The notes below the pieces were generated by a model that was given only the letters and a program-made list of their open reading frames with translations, ran no database searches and was not told where the DNA came from. Below are positions 1 to 8,362 of a stretch of 64,000 nucleotides of DNA, one piece after another. Each line of letters begins with the position of its first letter. Position 1 is the stretch's first letter. The stretch is from NCBI RefSeq assembly GCF_001547525.1, contig NZ_LNJP01000003.1, forward strand, positions 62,001-126,000, read 5' to 3'. The position numbers and the translations under genes are program-made. Source of the stretch: Burkholderia anthina (GTDB taxonomy: Bacteria; Pseudomonadota; Gammaproteobacteria; Burkholderiales; Burkholderiaceae).

Positions 1-160
1 GGCGCGCGGTCGGATCGGCGACGTAGCCCATTTCCCGCGCGGCCTTCGCCACGCGCTCGCGCGTCGCCTCGCTGACGTCGTCGTAACCGTTCAACGCACG
101 GCTGACCGTCGTGCGCGACAGACCGAGCGCGTCCGACAGCGCCTTCAGATTCACCTTCAC
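1..160 (-). CDS. LacI-family transcriptional regulator, N-terminal part (runs off the window)
   Basis: Only the first 53 codons are inside the window. They encode a LacI-type DNA-binding headpiece: a helix-turn-helix (LKALSDALGLSRTTVSRALNG) and then the hinge-side stretch ending GYVADP. I chose the GTG at 160 because a GAGGAG Shine-Dalgarno lies 6 nt upstream and the headpiece starts two residues later. An in-frame ATG at 175 also has a GGAG upstream and is possible. The gene is divergent from the levansucrase operon, and the spacer contains two LacI-type palindromes, so it is probably the sugar-responsive repressor of that operon and of itself. The ligand-binding domain is not visible, so the effector is unknown. 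Confidence 0.9.
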   Translation of the reverse strand, partial: MKVNLKALSDALGLSRTTVSRALNGYDDVSEATRERVAKAAREMGYVADPTAR

Positions 161-273
161 CGTCACTCCTCGCATTCGCCGCTCCGGCTGGCCGCCCGAC
201 CATCGGGACACACCGACCAGGTAATTATTTCCAATTGGTAACGATTACCGTCAATTAAATATCTTTTGCGTTC

Positions 274-309
274 CAAACCGGTTTGAAATAGCATCCAAAC
301 CGGTTTGGA
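274..309. promoter_or_regulatory. Pair of LacI-type operators upstream of the levan operon
   Basis: Two copies of CAAACCGGTTTG lie at 274-285 and 296-307. The second extends to a perfect 16-bp palindrome, TCCAAACCGGTTTGGA, at 294-309. Their centres are 22 bp apart, about two helical turns, so both would face the same side of the DNA. The central CG and about 16-bp dyad are typical of LacI-family operators. They lie between the divergent LacI-type gene and the levansucrase start at 363. A further weaker dyad around CCAATTGG (231-238) and a GGTAA/TTACC repeat (237-249) lie closer to the regulator. Confidence 0.8.
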
Positions 310-362
310 CATCGATGCCCACTCAGCCGTTCACTTTCACCTTTCCAGGAAACAACGACGAG

Positions 363-1946
363 ATGACATACTTTCCCCTTTTCCGCCCGCTCGCGGCCAA
401 ACGTTTGCTGCTCGCTGGCGGCGCACTCGCCGCCTTCGCGTCCGTCGCGCACGCGCAGTCCGGCGGCAGGGGCGCGCCCCTGCCCACGCCCCACACGCAG
501 CAAGCCTACGATCCCGAAGGCAACTTCACGATGCGCTGGACGCGGGCGGACATCCGCCAGATCGTCGCGCAATCGCACACCGCCGGTGCCGACAAGAACT
601 CGCTGCCGCAAGCACTGACGATGCCGGACATCCCGCAGGACTTCCCGCTGATCAACTCGAACGTGTGGGTGTGGGACACGTGGCCGCTGGCCGACCTGCG
701 CGCGAACCAGCTCAGCTACAAGGGCTGGGAGGTGATCTTCTCGCTCACCGCCGATCCGCACGCGGGCTACACGTTCGACGACCGGCACGTGCACGCCCGC
801 ATCGGCTTCTTCTATCGCCGCGCGGGCATCCCCGCGTCGCAACGCCCCGCGAACGGCGGCTGGACCTGGGGCGGCCACCTGTTCCCGGACGGCGCGAGCG
901 CCAAGGTGTTCGGCACCGCGCCGATGACCAACAACGCCGAATGGTCGGGCTCCGCGCGCCTCACGCACGGCAGCAACGTCAGCCTGTACTACACCGCGAC
1001 GTCGTTCAACCGCTCGGCGCCCGGCGGCGCCGACATCACGCCGCCGCAGGCGATCATCACGCGCGCCGACGGCAACATCCACGCCGACGACAAGCACGTG
1101 TGGTTCACCGGCTTCGGCGATCACAAGGCGCTGCTGGAACCGGACGGCAAGTACTACCAGACCGGCCAGCAGAACACCTACTTCTCGTTCCGCGATCCGT
1201 TCGTGTTCACCGACCCAGCGCATCCGGGCAAGACCTACATGGTCTTCGAAGGCAACACCGGCGGCCCGCGCGGCGCACGCACCTGCACCGAGGCCGATCT
1301 CGGCTACGCGCCGAACGATCCGAACCGCGAAGACCTCAACGCGGTGATGAATTCGGGCGCAGTGTATCAAAAGGCCAACGTCGGCCTCGCGGTCGCGACG
1401 AACCCGCAACTGACCGAGTGGAAGTTCCTGCCGCCGATCCTGTCGGCGAACTGCGTCGACGACCAGACCGAGCGCCCGCAGATCTATCTGAAGGACGGCA
1501 AGTACTACCTGTTCACGATCAGCCACCGCACGACGATGGCGGCCGGCGTCGACGGCCCGGACGGCGTGTACGGCTTCGTCGGCAACGGCATCCGCAGCGA
1601 CTTCCTGCCGCTGAACGGCGGCAGCGGCCTCGTGCTCGGCAACCCGACCGATTTTTCCGCCCCGGCCGGCGCGCCGTATTCGCAGGACCCGAACCAGAAC
1701 CCGCGCGAATTCCAGTCGTATTCGCACTACGTGATGCCGGGCGGGCTCGTCGAGTCGTTCATCGATGCGATCGGTCCGCGCCGCGGCGGCACGCTCGCGC
1801 CGACGGTGAAGGTGAACATCAACGGCACGTCGACGTCGGTCGACCGCGCGTATGGACGCGGCGGCCTCGGCGGCTACGGCGACATCCCGGCGAACCTGCC
1901 CGCGACGGGGGCCGGCCACAACGACGGCAACACGCAGGCCAATTAG
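363..1946 (+). CDS. Levansucrase, glycoside hydrolase family 68, secreted
   Basis: Predicted to split sucrose and transfer fructosyl units to a growing levan chain outside the inner membrane. From the ATG at 363 the protein is 527 aa and begins with a signal peptide (basic FRPLAAKR, hydrophobic core, AHAQS cleavage region). An upstream in-frame ATG at 315 would bury this signal and is less likely. The GH68 nucleophile motif VWDTWP has its Asp at residue 105, RDPF provides the transition-state-stabilising Asp, and DQTERPQ carries the acid/base Glu. The length suits proteobacterial levansucrases. It is followed by a GH32 enzyme in the same direction and preceded by two LacI-type operators. Inulosucrase activity cannot be excluded from sequence alone. 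Confidence 0.93.
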   Translation: MTYFPLFRPLAAKRLLLAGGALAAFASVAHAQSGGRGAPLPTPHTQQAYDPEGNFTMRWTRADIRQIVAQSHTAGADKNSLPQALTMPDIPQDFPLINSNVWVWDTWPLADLRANQLSYKGWEVIFSLTADPHAGYTFDDRHVHARIGFFYRRAGIPASQRPANGGWTWGGHLFPDGASAKVFGTAPMTNNAEWSGSARLTHGSNVSLYYTATSFNRSAPGGADITPPQAIITRADGNIHADDKHVWFTGFGDHKALLEPDGKYYQTGQQNTYFSFRDPFVFTDPAHPGKTYMVFEGNTGGPRGARTCTEADLGYAPNDPNREDLNAVMNSGAVYQKANVGLAVATNPQLTEWKFLPPILSANCVDDQTERPQIYLKDGKYYLFTISHRTTMAAGVDGPDGVYGFVGNGIRSDFLPLNGGSGLVLGNPTDFSAPAGAPYSQDPNQNPREFQSYSHYVMPGGLVESFIDAIGPRRGGTLAPTVKVNINGTSTSVDRAYGRGGLGGYGDIPANLPATGAGHNDGNTQAN

Positions 1947-2113
1947 GATCACCAACAATAACCGTCTTCGATAAAGGCACGAGGTTCAGGAGGCGCGTAT
2001 CGCGCGTGTCGCGTGTGCGCCTCCTCTTTTTTCTTTCCTCCATTGCGCATGCCGCCGTTGCAGCGGCATTCGCCCTCCTTTCCCGCTTCGCCCGACGGAG
2101 CACCGGATCACGC

Positions 2114-3769
2114 ATGAGATCGATGTTGTTCGGCCTTTCCGGCCCTTCCGGCCTTTCCGTCCGTTTCGCCGCGCTGCTGCTTGCCGCGGCCGCCTGCTCG
2201 CATGCCGCCGCCGCACCCTGCGGCGCGCCGGCCGAAAACGGCACGCCGCAATGGCGCCCGGCCCTCCACTACACGCCGCAGCGCAACTGGATGAACGACC
2301 CCAACGGGCTCGTGTACGAGAACGGCCGCTATCACCTGTTCTATCAGTACAACCCGCTCGGCAACGACTGGGGCAACATGTCGTGGGGCCATGCGACCAG
2401 CACCGATCTCGTCCACTGGCGCGAGCAGCCGGTCGCGATGCGCGCGAACGCCACCGAGGAAATCTTCTCCGGCTCGATCGTCGCCGATACGCTGAACACG
2501 TCCGGCCTCGGCACACCGGGCCACACGCCGCTCGTCGCGCTTTACACGAGCGTCTACAAGCCCGGCTCGGGTCACGCACCCGGCATACAGGCGCAGTCGC
2601 TCGCGTACAGCCTCGATCGGGGCGCGACCTGGCAGCCGTATGCGCACAATCCGGTGCTGACGCTCGACCCGGAATCGAAGCAATTTCGTGATCCGAAAGT
2701 GTCGTGGTATGCACCCGGCGGCTACTGGTTGATGACGACGGTCGTCGCCGACGCGCACGTCGTGAAGCTCTATCGTTCCGACGACCTGCTCCACTGGTCG
2801 TTCCTGAGCGACTTCACGCTGCCCGACGTGCCGCATGCGGGCGCGCTGTGGGAAATGCCGGATCTCGTGCCGCTGCCGCTCGACGACGATCCGGAGCGAA
2901 TCAAATGGGTGATGATCGTCAACGTCAACCCGTGGTCGATCGCCGGCGGTTCCGGCGCGATGTATTTCGTCGGCAACTTCGACGGCCGCACGTTCGTGCC
3001 CGACCGCGTCGCGCCGGCCGGCTCGGATCCCGCGCAATTCCGCTGGGTCGATCACGGCGCCGATTTTTATGCGGCTGGCACGTTCTCCGGCGCGCCCGGC
3101 GCCCGGCCGGTCGCGATCGCATGGATGAGCAACTGGGATTACGCGGCGAAAGCGCCGACCGCCCCGTGGCGCGGCGCGACCACGCTGCCGCGCGAGCTGT
3201 CGCTGAAGACGATCGACGGCGAGCCGACCCTCGTCGTCGCGCCAGCCGCCGCCTTCGACGCATGGGCCGACGGCCGCCCCGCCGTGCACGAAGGCGACGT
3301 CACGGTCGACTCCGCGACGCGGGTGCTGTCGGCCGCCACGCGCGGCGTCGTCCAGCGCATCACGGTGACGATCTCGCCTCGGCATGCGGCGCGCGCGGGC
3401 CTGATCGTCCGGCGCTCGGCCGACGGCTCGACCGGCACGCGGATCGTGTACGACACGACGAAGCGCACGCTGACGCTCGACCGGTCGCAGTCCGGCGACG
3501 CGAATTTCGCCGGCACGTTCAGCCGCGAGCACATCGTCGATCTGCCGCTCGAGCACGGGCAACTGCGGCTCGAAATCGTCGTCGATCGCGGGTCGGTCGA
3601 AGTATTCGCGAACGGCGGCCGCGTGGCGCTGACCGACCTGATCTTTCCGCCGCTCGAGGCGGACCGCGTGGCCGTGTTCGCCGAGCACGGCCGCGCGACG
3701 TTCTCGGGATTGACGGTGACGCAGCTGAAAGCCGGCGACGATACGCGTGGCGCCTGCGCGTCCCGATAG
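2114..3769 (+). CDS. GH32 exo-fructanase (levanase/sucrose-6-phosphate hydrolase family), secreted
   Basis: A 551-aa GH32 enzyme with a signal peptide (AALLLAAAACSHAAAAP), so it should act outside the cytoplasm on levan or sucrose rather than on sucrose phosphate. The three GH32 signatures are present: WMNDPNG with nucleophile Asp62, RDPK with Asp193, and WEMPD with acid/base Glu247. After the five-bladed propeller there is a C-terminal beta-sandwich (LEIVVDRGSVEVFANGG). It lies 167 bp after levansucrase with no evident terminator, so the two are probably one operon that makes and later harvests fructan. The ATG at 2114 is the first Met before the signal peptide. Confidence 0.9.
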   Translation: MRSMLFGLSGPSGLSVRFAALLLAAAACSHAAAAPCGAPAENGTPQWRPALHYTPQRNWMNDPNGLVYENGRYHLFYQYNPLGNDWGNMSWGHATSTDLVHWREQPVAMRANATEEIFSGSIVADTLNTSGLGTPGHTPLVALYTSVYKPGSGHAPGIQAQSLAYSLDRGATWQPYAHNPVLTLDPESKQFRDPKVSWYAPGGYWLMTTVVADAHVVKLYRSDDLLHWSFLSDFTLPDVPHAGALWEMPDLVPLPLDDDPERIKWVMIVNVNPWSIAGGSGAMYFVGNFDGRTFVPDRVAPAGSDPAQFRWVDHGADFYAAGTFSGAPGARPVAIAWMSNWDYAAKAPTAPWRGATTLPRELSLKTIDGEPTLVVAPAAAFDAWADGRPAVHEGDVTVDSATRVLSAATRGVVQRITVTISPRHAARAGLIVRRSADGSTGTRIVYDTTKRTLTLDRSQSGDANFAGTFSREHIVDLPLEHGQLRLEIVVDRGSVEVFANGGRVALTDLIFPPLEADRVAVFAEHGRATFSGLTVTQLKAGDDTRGACASR

Positions 3770-3777
3770 GTGCGGGT

Positions 3778-3824
3778 GACGGGGCCGCGCGTCCGGCATC
3801 GCATCGCCGGCGACGGTCCCCGTC
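3778..3824. terminator. Hairpin between the convergent levanase and SDR genes
   Basis: Outer arms GACGGGG (3778-3784) and CCCCGTC (3818-3824) enclose an inner CCGGC/GCCGG stem (3793-3797 and 3806-3810). It sits just after the levanase stop and just before the convergent SDR stop. There is no clear T-tract, so bidirectional termination is likely but not certain. Confidence 0.45.
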
Positions 3825-3835
3825 CATCTGGCTCG

Positions 3836-4585
3836 TCAGAGCAACCCCATCCCGCCCGACGCGATGATTTCCGCACCGACGATGAACGCGGATTCCGGCG
3901 CGCTCAGGTGCAGCACCGTCGACGCGATTTCATCCGGCGTGCCGAAGCGGCCGATCGGCACGAGGCCCTTGATTTTGTCGGCCGTCTCGTCGAGCGTCGC
4001 CGCATCTAACCCGAGCTTGCCGTACAGCGGCGTCTGCACGGGCCCCGGGCTCACCACGTTCACGCGCACGCCGTGCGGCAGCAGTTCCGTCGACAACGTC
4101 TTCGCGAACGAATTGACGGCCGCCTTGCTCGCCGCGTACACCGACGAGCCGGGCATCCCGACATGCGCGTTGATCGAGCCGTTGATCACGATCGAGGCGC
4201 CGCGGTTCAACAGCGGCACGAGCGACTGGATCTGGAAATACGCGCCCTTCACGTTGGTGTTGAACACGAGATCCCACATCGCTTCGTCGCTGTCGGCGAA
4301 CGGCGCGAGTTTCGCGACGCCCGCGTTGACGAATACGGCGTCGAGCCGCACGCCGGCGGCGGCGAGCGCATCGGCCAGCGCGCGGGCCGACGCGACGCTG
4401 CCGGCTTCGTTGCGAATCGCGAGCGCCCCTTCGCCGAGCGTTTGGCGGGCGGCTTCCAGCGTCTGGGCGTCGCGCCCGGTGATGATGACCCGCGCGCCTT
4501 CGGACGCGAATGCCCGGGCGGCCGCCAGGCCGATGCCGCTGTTGCCGCCCGTGACGAGGACCGTCTTTCCTTCGAAGCGTTGCAT
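3836..4585 (-). CDS. SDR-family NAD(P)-dependent oxidoreductase
   Basis: A 249-aa classical short-chain dehydrogenase/reductase of normal length. It has the cofactor motif TGGNSGIG near residue 12, an NxG-type segment (FVNAG), the active-site Ser in INGSIN, and the catalytic YAASK pair. The GRD segment after strand 2 suggests NADP(H). The start at ATG 4585 is supported by an AGGAG 7 nt upstream. The leader contains two identical 12-bp palindromes, and a LysR-type regulator gene lies upstream on the same strand. The substrate cannot be told from sequence. Confidence 0.88.
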   Translation of the reverse strand: MQRFEGKTVLVTGGNSGIGLAAARAFASEGARVIITGRDAQTLEAARQTLGEGALAIRNEAGSVASARALADALAAAGVRLDAVFVNAGVAKLAPFADSDEAMWDLVFNTNVKGAYFQIQSLVPLLNRGASIVINGSINAHVGMPGSSVYAASKAAVNSFAKTLSTELLPHGVRVNVVSPGPVQTPLYGKLGLDAATLDETADKIKGLVPIGRFGTPDEIASTVLHLSAPESAFIVGAEIIASGGMGLL

Positions 4586-4665
4586 GATGTTCTCCTGTGA
4601 ACCGATGAGTTGACCGTGAACACAGGATGCGCGCGGCGCCCGGCCTTGCCGTACGACGGGCGCGA

Positions 4666-4696
4666 CGAACATGTTCGAAAACGTCGAACATGTTCG
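4666..4696. promoter_or_regulatory. Two identical palindromes upstream of the SDR gene
   Basis: CGAACATGTTCG occurs at 4666-4677 and again at 4685-4696, 19 bp centre to centre. The spacer also creates TTCGA...TCGAA (4674-4688), which fits the LysR T-N11-A layout. The block is 81-111 bp upstream of the SDR start and just downstream of the LysR-type gene. It is a strong candidate operator, but which regulator binds it is inference. Confidence 0.6.
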
Positions 4697-4707
4697 CTCG
4701 GGCGCGT

Positions 4708-5625
4708 TCAGCCGACCACGTCGATCCCGTCGAGCAGCCGCCGTGCGAGTCTCGGCCCGCGCAATTGCTCGAGCCACCATTGCAGTGCGCGGCCGTCGCG
4801 GTCGCCGTGCCACGCGACGTACAGCAGGTTCGGCTCGCGCGGATCGGCCGTCTGCTTCTCGACCAGTTCGCCGCGCGCGAGCAGCGACGCGACGCGCCGC
4901 CGAGGCACCCAGCCGACGCCGAGCGCATCGCGCTGCGCGAGGATCTTCGCGCGCATCGACGGCACCGCGAGCACGGCCTGCCCGCCGAGCAGGCCATACG
5001 CGCGGCCGGCCGCGCGCCGCGACGAATCGGCGACGACGACCGAGCGGTGCGCACCGATCGCGTCGCGCGTCAGCGGGCCGCGCGCGGACGCCAGCGGATG
5101 GCGCGGCGACACCGCGAACACCCACTCCATCGCGCCGAGTTCGAACCACTTGAGGCCCGGAATCGCCGGCGGCTCGTTGGTCGCGCCGACGACCAGATCC
5201 GCGCGGCCGTCGCGCAACGCTTCCCAGGTCCCGCCGAGCACCTCGTGCGTAAAACGCAGCGACACGCCCGAATCGAGCGCATCGAAGGCGCGGACGACCG
5301 GCACGAGCGTATCGAACTCCAGCACCTCGTCGCTGACGATCCACAGCCGGTCCTCCCAGCCGCTCGCGACCTGCCGCACGCGCTGCGTCAGCCGGGCGAC
5401 GTCGAGCGCGAGCCGCGCCGCCTCGTCGGCCAGCAGTTGTCCGGCCGGCGTGAGCTGCAGCCGGTAGCCGCGCCGGTCGAACAGCAGCGCGTCGAAGCGC
5501 GTTTCGAGCTGGCGCGCCGCGTGCGACACCGTCGACGGCGCCTTGCCGAGCCGCGCGGCGGCACGCGACAGGCTGCCGGTGGCGCGGATCGCGTCGAGCA
5601 GCGCCAGTTCGTCTTCGGACAGCAT
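4708..5625 (-). CDS. LysR-family transcriptional regulator
   Basis: A 305-aa LysR-type regulator of normal length. The N-terminal winged HTH is clear (LLDAIRATGSLSRAAARLGKAPSTVSHAARQLE, about residues 8-41), followed by a type 2 periplasmic-binding-like effector domain with the usual GRADLVVGA motif. The start at ATG 5625 has a GGAG upstream. It lies upstream of the SDR gene on the same strand and is divergent from the MocR-type gene. It may control the SDR gene through the LysR-like dyad at 4674-4688. Effector unknown. Confidence 0.9.
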   Translation of the reverse strand: MLSEDELALLDAIRATGSLSRAAARLGKAPSTVSHAARQLETRFDALLFDRRGYRLQLTPAGQLLADEAARLALDVARLTQRVRQVASGWEDRLWIVSDEVLEFDTLVPVVRAFDALDSGVSLRFTHEVLGGTWEALRDGRADLVVGATNEPPAIPGLKWFELGAMEWVFAVSPRHPLASARGPLTRDAIGAHRSVVVADSSRRAAGRAYGLLGGQAVLAVPSMRAKILAQRDALGVGWVPRRRVASLLARGELVEKQTADPREPNLLYVAWHGDRDGRALQWWLEQLRGPRLARRLLDGIDVVG

Positions 5626-5790
5626 GAGGTCGCTCCGCGGTGAGGTTTGTCGTGGATCGTAAGGCAGCAGCGCACGGCGGTCCAATCGCGCGATGGCGGC
5701 CGCGGCCGCGAGCCACGAACCGCCGCCGGCGCGCTCGACTTCCGGTATGCTGGCCGAGGCGAAATGACACGAATCGAGGTAACCACTGCG

Positions 5791-7275
5791 ATGGACATCG
5801 CGATCCGCATCGAAGGCCGTCACGACCTGACGGGGCAAATCTTCCGGCAACTGCGCACCGCGATCGTCGACGGGCGTCTCGAAGCCGGCGCGCGGCTGCC
5901 GTCGACGCGCGACCTCGCGAAACAGCTCGGCGTGTCGCGCAAGACGACGCTCGACGCGTTCGAGCGCCTGGTGGCCGAGGGTTACCTGAATACGCGCGCC
6001 GGCGACGGCACGTTCGTCGCGGCGGGCCTCGCGCGCGTGCCGCACGCCGCGGCCGCGTCGGCGCCGTCGATCGTCGACGAGATGCCGCGCATCGACGCGG
6101 TCGATGCGCGCGCAATGTGGAACGACCTGCCGGACGCGCTCGCGATGCCCGCGCCGCACGATTCGCCCGGCTTCGACTTTCGCGGCGGCGTGACCGACAA
6201 GACGCTGTTCCCGTTCGACGCATGGCGGCGCTGCCTGCATCACGCGCTGCGCCAGCAGGCGCGCGGCCCCGGCCAGTACCACGATCCGGCCGGCGACCCG
6301 CAGTTGCGCGGCGCGATCGCGCGCTACGTCGGATTCAGCCGCGCGGTCGCATGCAGCTGGGACGACGTGCTCGTCACGCAAGGCGCGCAACAGGCGCTCG
6401 ACCTGATCGCGCGCGTCGTCGTGCGGCCAGGCGACGTCGTCGCGGTCGAGGATCCCGGCTATCCGCCCGCGCGCGCCGCGTTCGCGTCGCTCGGTGCGAC
6501 GGTGACCGGCGTGCCGGTGGACGCGCACGGCCTCGTCACGGAACGGCTGCCGGACGACGCACGGCTCGTCTACGTGACGCCGTCGCACCAGTTCCCGCTC
6601 GGCATGCCGATGACGCTCGACCGCCGCGTCGCGCTGCTCGAATGGGCGCAGCGCCGCCGTGCGGTGATCATCGAGGACGACTACGACGGCGAATTCCGCT
6701 TCGAAGGCCGCCCGGTCGAATCGCTGAAGAGCCTCGACCGCACGGGCCTCGTCGCGTACGTCGGCACGTTCTCGAAGACGATCTTTCCCGAGCTGCGGAT
6801 CGGCTACGCGATTCCGCCGCGCGCGCTGCGCGGCGCGCTGGCCAAGGCGAAGCAGATCGTCGACTGGCACACGTGCACGCTGACGCAGGCGGCGCTCGCG
6901 CGCTTCATGCACGATGGCGATTTCGCGCGGCACCTGAAACGCGTGCAGAAGCACTACGACGCGCGGCGCAAGGTGCTGATCGCGCACCTGCGCGGCGAAC
7001 TCGCGCCGTGGTTCGACGCGATCGTGCCGACCGCCGGCATCCATCTCGCCGCGCACCTGAAGCCGGGGCTCGACGAAGCGGCGCTGGTCCGCGCGGCGCG
7101 GGCGCAGGACATCGGCCTGTACGGAATTTCGGCGTTCCACGCGGGCGTGCCGGTGCGTGCCGGGCTGCTGTTCGGCTATGGCGGGATCGACGCGCTGCGC
7201 ATCGACACGGCGCTCGCGAAGCTGGCCCGGCTGCTGGAAGCCGGCATCGCGGGCGGGCCGTCACTGGTTACCTGA
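5791..7275 (+). CDS. MocR/PdxR-type regulator (GntR HTH fused to an aminotransferase-like domain)
   Basis: A 494-aa fusion. The N-terminal GntR winged HTH is at about residues 12-72 (QLRTAIVDGRLEAGARLPSTRDLA, then SRKTTLDAFERLVAEGYL). The rest is a fold-type I aminotransferase-like domain with the PLP-site Asp in EDDYDGEF and the PLP-binding Lys329 in TFSKTIFPELRIGY. Such proteins are PLP-sensing regulators, not true transaminases. Start 5791 has AGGT about 10 nt upstream; an in-frame ATG at 5764 has a GAGG only 4 nt away. The gene lies 96 bp before the AhpD-like/cupin genes, the usual neighbours of this regulator subtype, so it probably controls them. Confidence 0.9.
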   Translation: MDIAIRIEGRHDLTGQIFRQLRTAIVDGRLEAGARLPSTRDLAKQLGVSRKTTLDAFERLVAEGYLNTRAGDGTFVAAGLARVPHAAAASAPSIVDEMPRIDAVDARAMWNDLPDALAMPAPHDSPGFDFRGGVTDKTLFPFDAWRRCLHHALRQQARGPGQYHDPAGDPQLRGAIARYVGFSRAVACSWDDVLVTQGAQQALDLIARVVVRPGDVVAVEDPGYPPARAAFASLGATVTGVPVDAHGLVTERLPDDARLVYVTPSHQFPLGMPMTLDRRVALLEWAQRRRAVIIEDDYDGEFRFEGRPVESLKSLDRTGLVAYVGTFSKTIFPELRIGYAIPPRALRGALAKAKQIVDWHTCTLTQAALARFMHDGDFARHLKRVQKHYDARRKVLIAHLRGELAPWFDAIVPTAGIHLAAHLKPGLDEAALVRAARAQDIGLYGISAFHAGVPVRAGLLFGYGGIDALRIDTALAKLARLLEAGIAGGPSLVT

Positions 7276-7330
7276 ATTTCCACGGAATTGGCTATTCAAG
7301 CAGGCCAGTACGCGTCCTAAAGTGGGTCCT
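7262..7330. promoter_or_regulatory. Candidate MocR binding region upstream of the AhpD-like gene
   Basis: CACTGGTTACCT (7262-7273) overlaps the MocR stop codon. Its reverse complement matches 11 of 12 bases of AGGTAACCACTG at 5777-5788, at the MocR start. Further on, GTCCT occurs at 7314-7318 and 7326-7330, a 12-bp direct repeat. MocR regulators usually bind spaced repeats upstream of their targets. The link to this regulator is inference. Confidence 0.4.
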
Positions 7331-7371
7331 GTCGCGCCACCCCGGCGCTACCCAACCGAAAAGGACCTGCC

Positions 7372-7809
7372 ATGCAACCGCGCCTGAACTTCTATGCCGC
7401 CAGCCCGAATGCGATCAAGGTGATGCGTAACGCCGAGGAATTCCTCGCGAAGTGCTCGATCGAGAAGCCGCTCGCCGAACTCGTCCGTCTGCGTGCGTCG
7501 CAGATCAACGGCTGCGCGTTCTGCGTCGACATGCATACGACCGACGCACGCAAGGGCGGCGAAACCGACCGCCGTCTCGCGACCGTCGTCACGTGGCGCG
7601 AAACGCCGTTCTTCACCGAACGCGAACGCGCGGCGCTGGAATGGACCGAGGCGCTGACGCTGGTGGCCGGCAACCACGTGCCCGACGCCGTCTGGGAAGC
7701 CGTGAAGCCGCATTTCACCGACGAGGAACTGTTCGACCTGTCGATGCTGATCGCGACGATCAACTCGTGGAACCGCTTCGCGATCGCGTTCCGCAAGATG
7801 CCCGAGTAA
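7372..7809 (+). CDS. AhpD/carboxymuconolactone decarboxylase-family protein
   Basis: A 145-aa protein of the AhpD-like family with the redox motif CAFCVDMH (CxxC followed by a conserved His three residues later). In AhpD this supports thiol-dependent peroxidase activity. The all-helical C-terminal half (LSMLIATINSWNRFAIAF) is typical. The start at 7372 has an AAAAGGACC Shine-Dalgarno. It lies 96 bp after the MocR-type regulator and 10 bp before a cupin gene, a common Burkholderia arrangement. A detoxification or antioxidant role is inferred; the real substrate is unknown. Confidence 0.88.
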   Translation: MQPRLNFYAASPNAIKVMRNAEEFLAKCSIEKPLAELVRLRASQINGCAFCVDMHTTDARKGGETDRRLATVVTWRETPFFTERERAALEWTEALTLVAGNHVPDAVWEAVKPHFTDEELFDLSMLIATINSWNRFAIAFRKMPE

Positions 7810-7819
7810 GGCGGCGACG

Positions 7820-8239
7820 ATGATCCGCTCCCCGCTCCATCGCATCGCGCCGTGCATCGGGCTCGTGCTCGCCGCGGCACTGCCGGCCGCCGGCAACGCG
7901 CACGACGCCGGCGACAGCGTGCACGCGATCATGCAGCAGGCCGTGCCCGAAGCGCCCGGCAAGCTCGTCGTCGTCGCGACGGTCGACTATGCGCCCGGTC
8001 AGGCGTCCGACGCGCACCGGCATCTCGGCTCGGTGTTCGCGGTCGTGTCGAAAGGCGAAGTGCTGTCGCAGGTGAACGGCGGCCCGCTGCGCCGCTATCG
8101 CGCCGGCGAAGGCTGGTACGAGCCGCCCGGCTCGCGCCATCAGGTATCGCGCAACGCGAGCGCGACCGAGCCCGCGCAACTGGTCGTGTTCGGGCTGACG
8201 GGCGAGCATCAGCCGCTGAAATCGCCGATCGATCAGTGA
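7820..8239 (+). CDS. Exported cupin-domain protein
   Basis: A 139-aa single-domain cupin with an N-terminal signal peptide (CIGLVLAAALPAAGNAHDA), so it is predicted to be periplasmic. Cupin motif 1 can be seen as HRHLGSVFAVVSKGE and motif 2 as PPGSRHQVSRN, together giving three candidate metal-binding His. It begins 10 bp after the AhpD-like stop and is probably co-transcribed and translationally coupled. A perfect-stem terminator follows at 8293-8320. Function beyond the cupin fold is not clear; a quercetinase-like or sugar-binding role is possible. Confidence 0.85.
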   Translation: MIRSPLHRIAPCIGLVLAAALPAAGNAHDAGDSVHAIMQQAVPEAPGKLVVVATVDYAPGQASDAHRHLGSVFAVVSKGEVLSQVNGGPLRRYRAGEGWYEPPGSRHQVSRNASATEPAQLVVFGLTGEHQPLKSPIDQ

Positions 8240-8292
8240 TCCGGAGAATCGGACGAAGCGGGCGAATCGGGCGAATGCTCGCGACGTAAACG

Positions 8293-8320
8293 AAAAAACC
8301 GGCTCGAAAGCCGGTTTTTT
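8293..8320. terminator. Bidirectional intrinsic terminator between the cupin and porin genes
   Basis: A perfect 12-bp stem, AAAAAACCGGCT (8293-8304) with AGCCGGTTTTTT (8309-8320), closed by a CGAA loop. A-tract and T-tract flank the GC core, so it should terminate both convergent genes. Confidence 0.92.
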
Positions 8321-8362
8321 CATACCGCATGCCGTGAGCGGCGCTCGCGCGCCGCGCGACGT

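Noticed and set aside
4666-4696. CGAACATGTTCG read as an SOS (LexA) box
   Set aside because: It recalls the Gram-positive CGAAC-N4-GTTCG box but is 2 bp shorter, and proteobacterial LexA in Burkholderia uses a CTGT-N8-ACAG dyad; no damage-response gene is adjacent.
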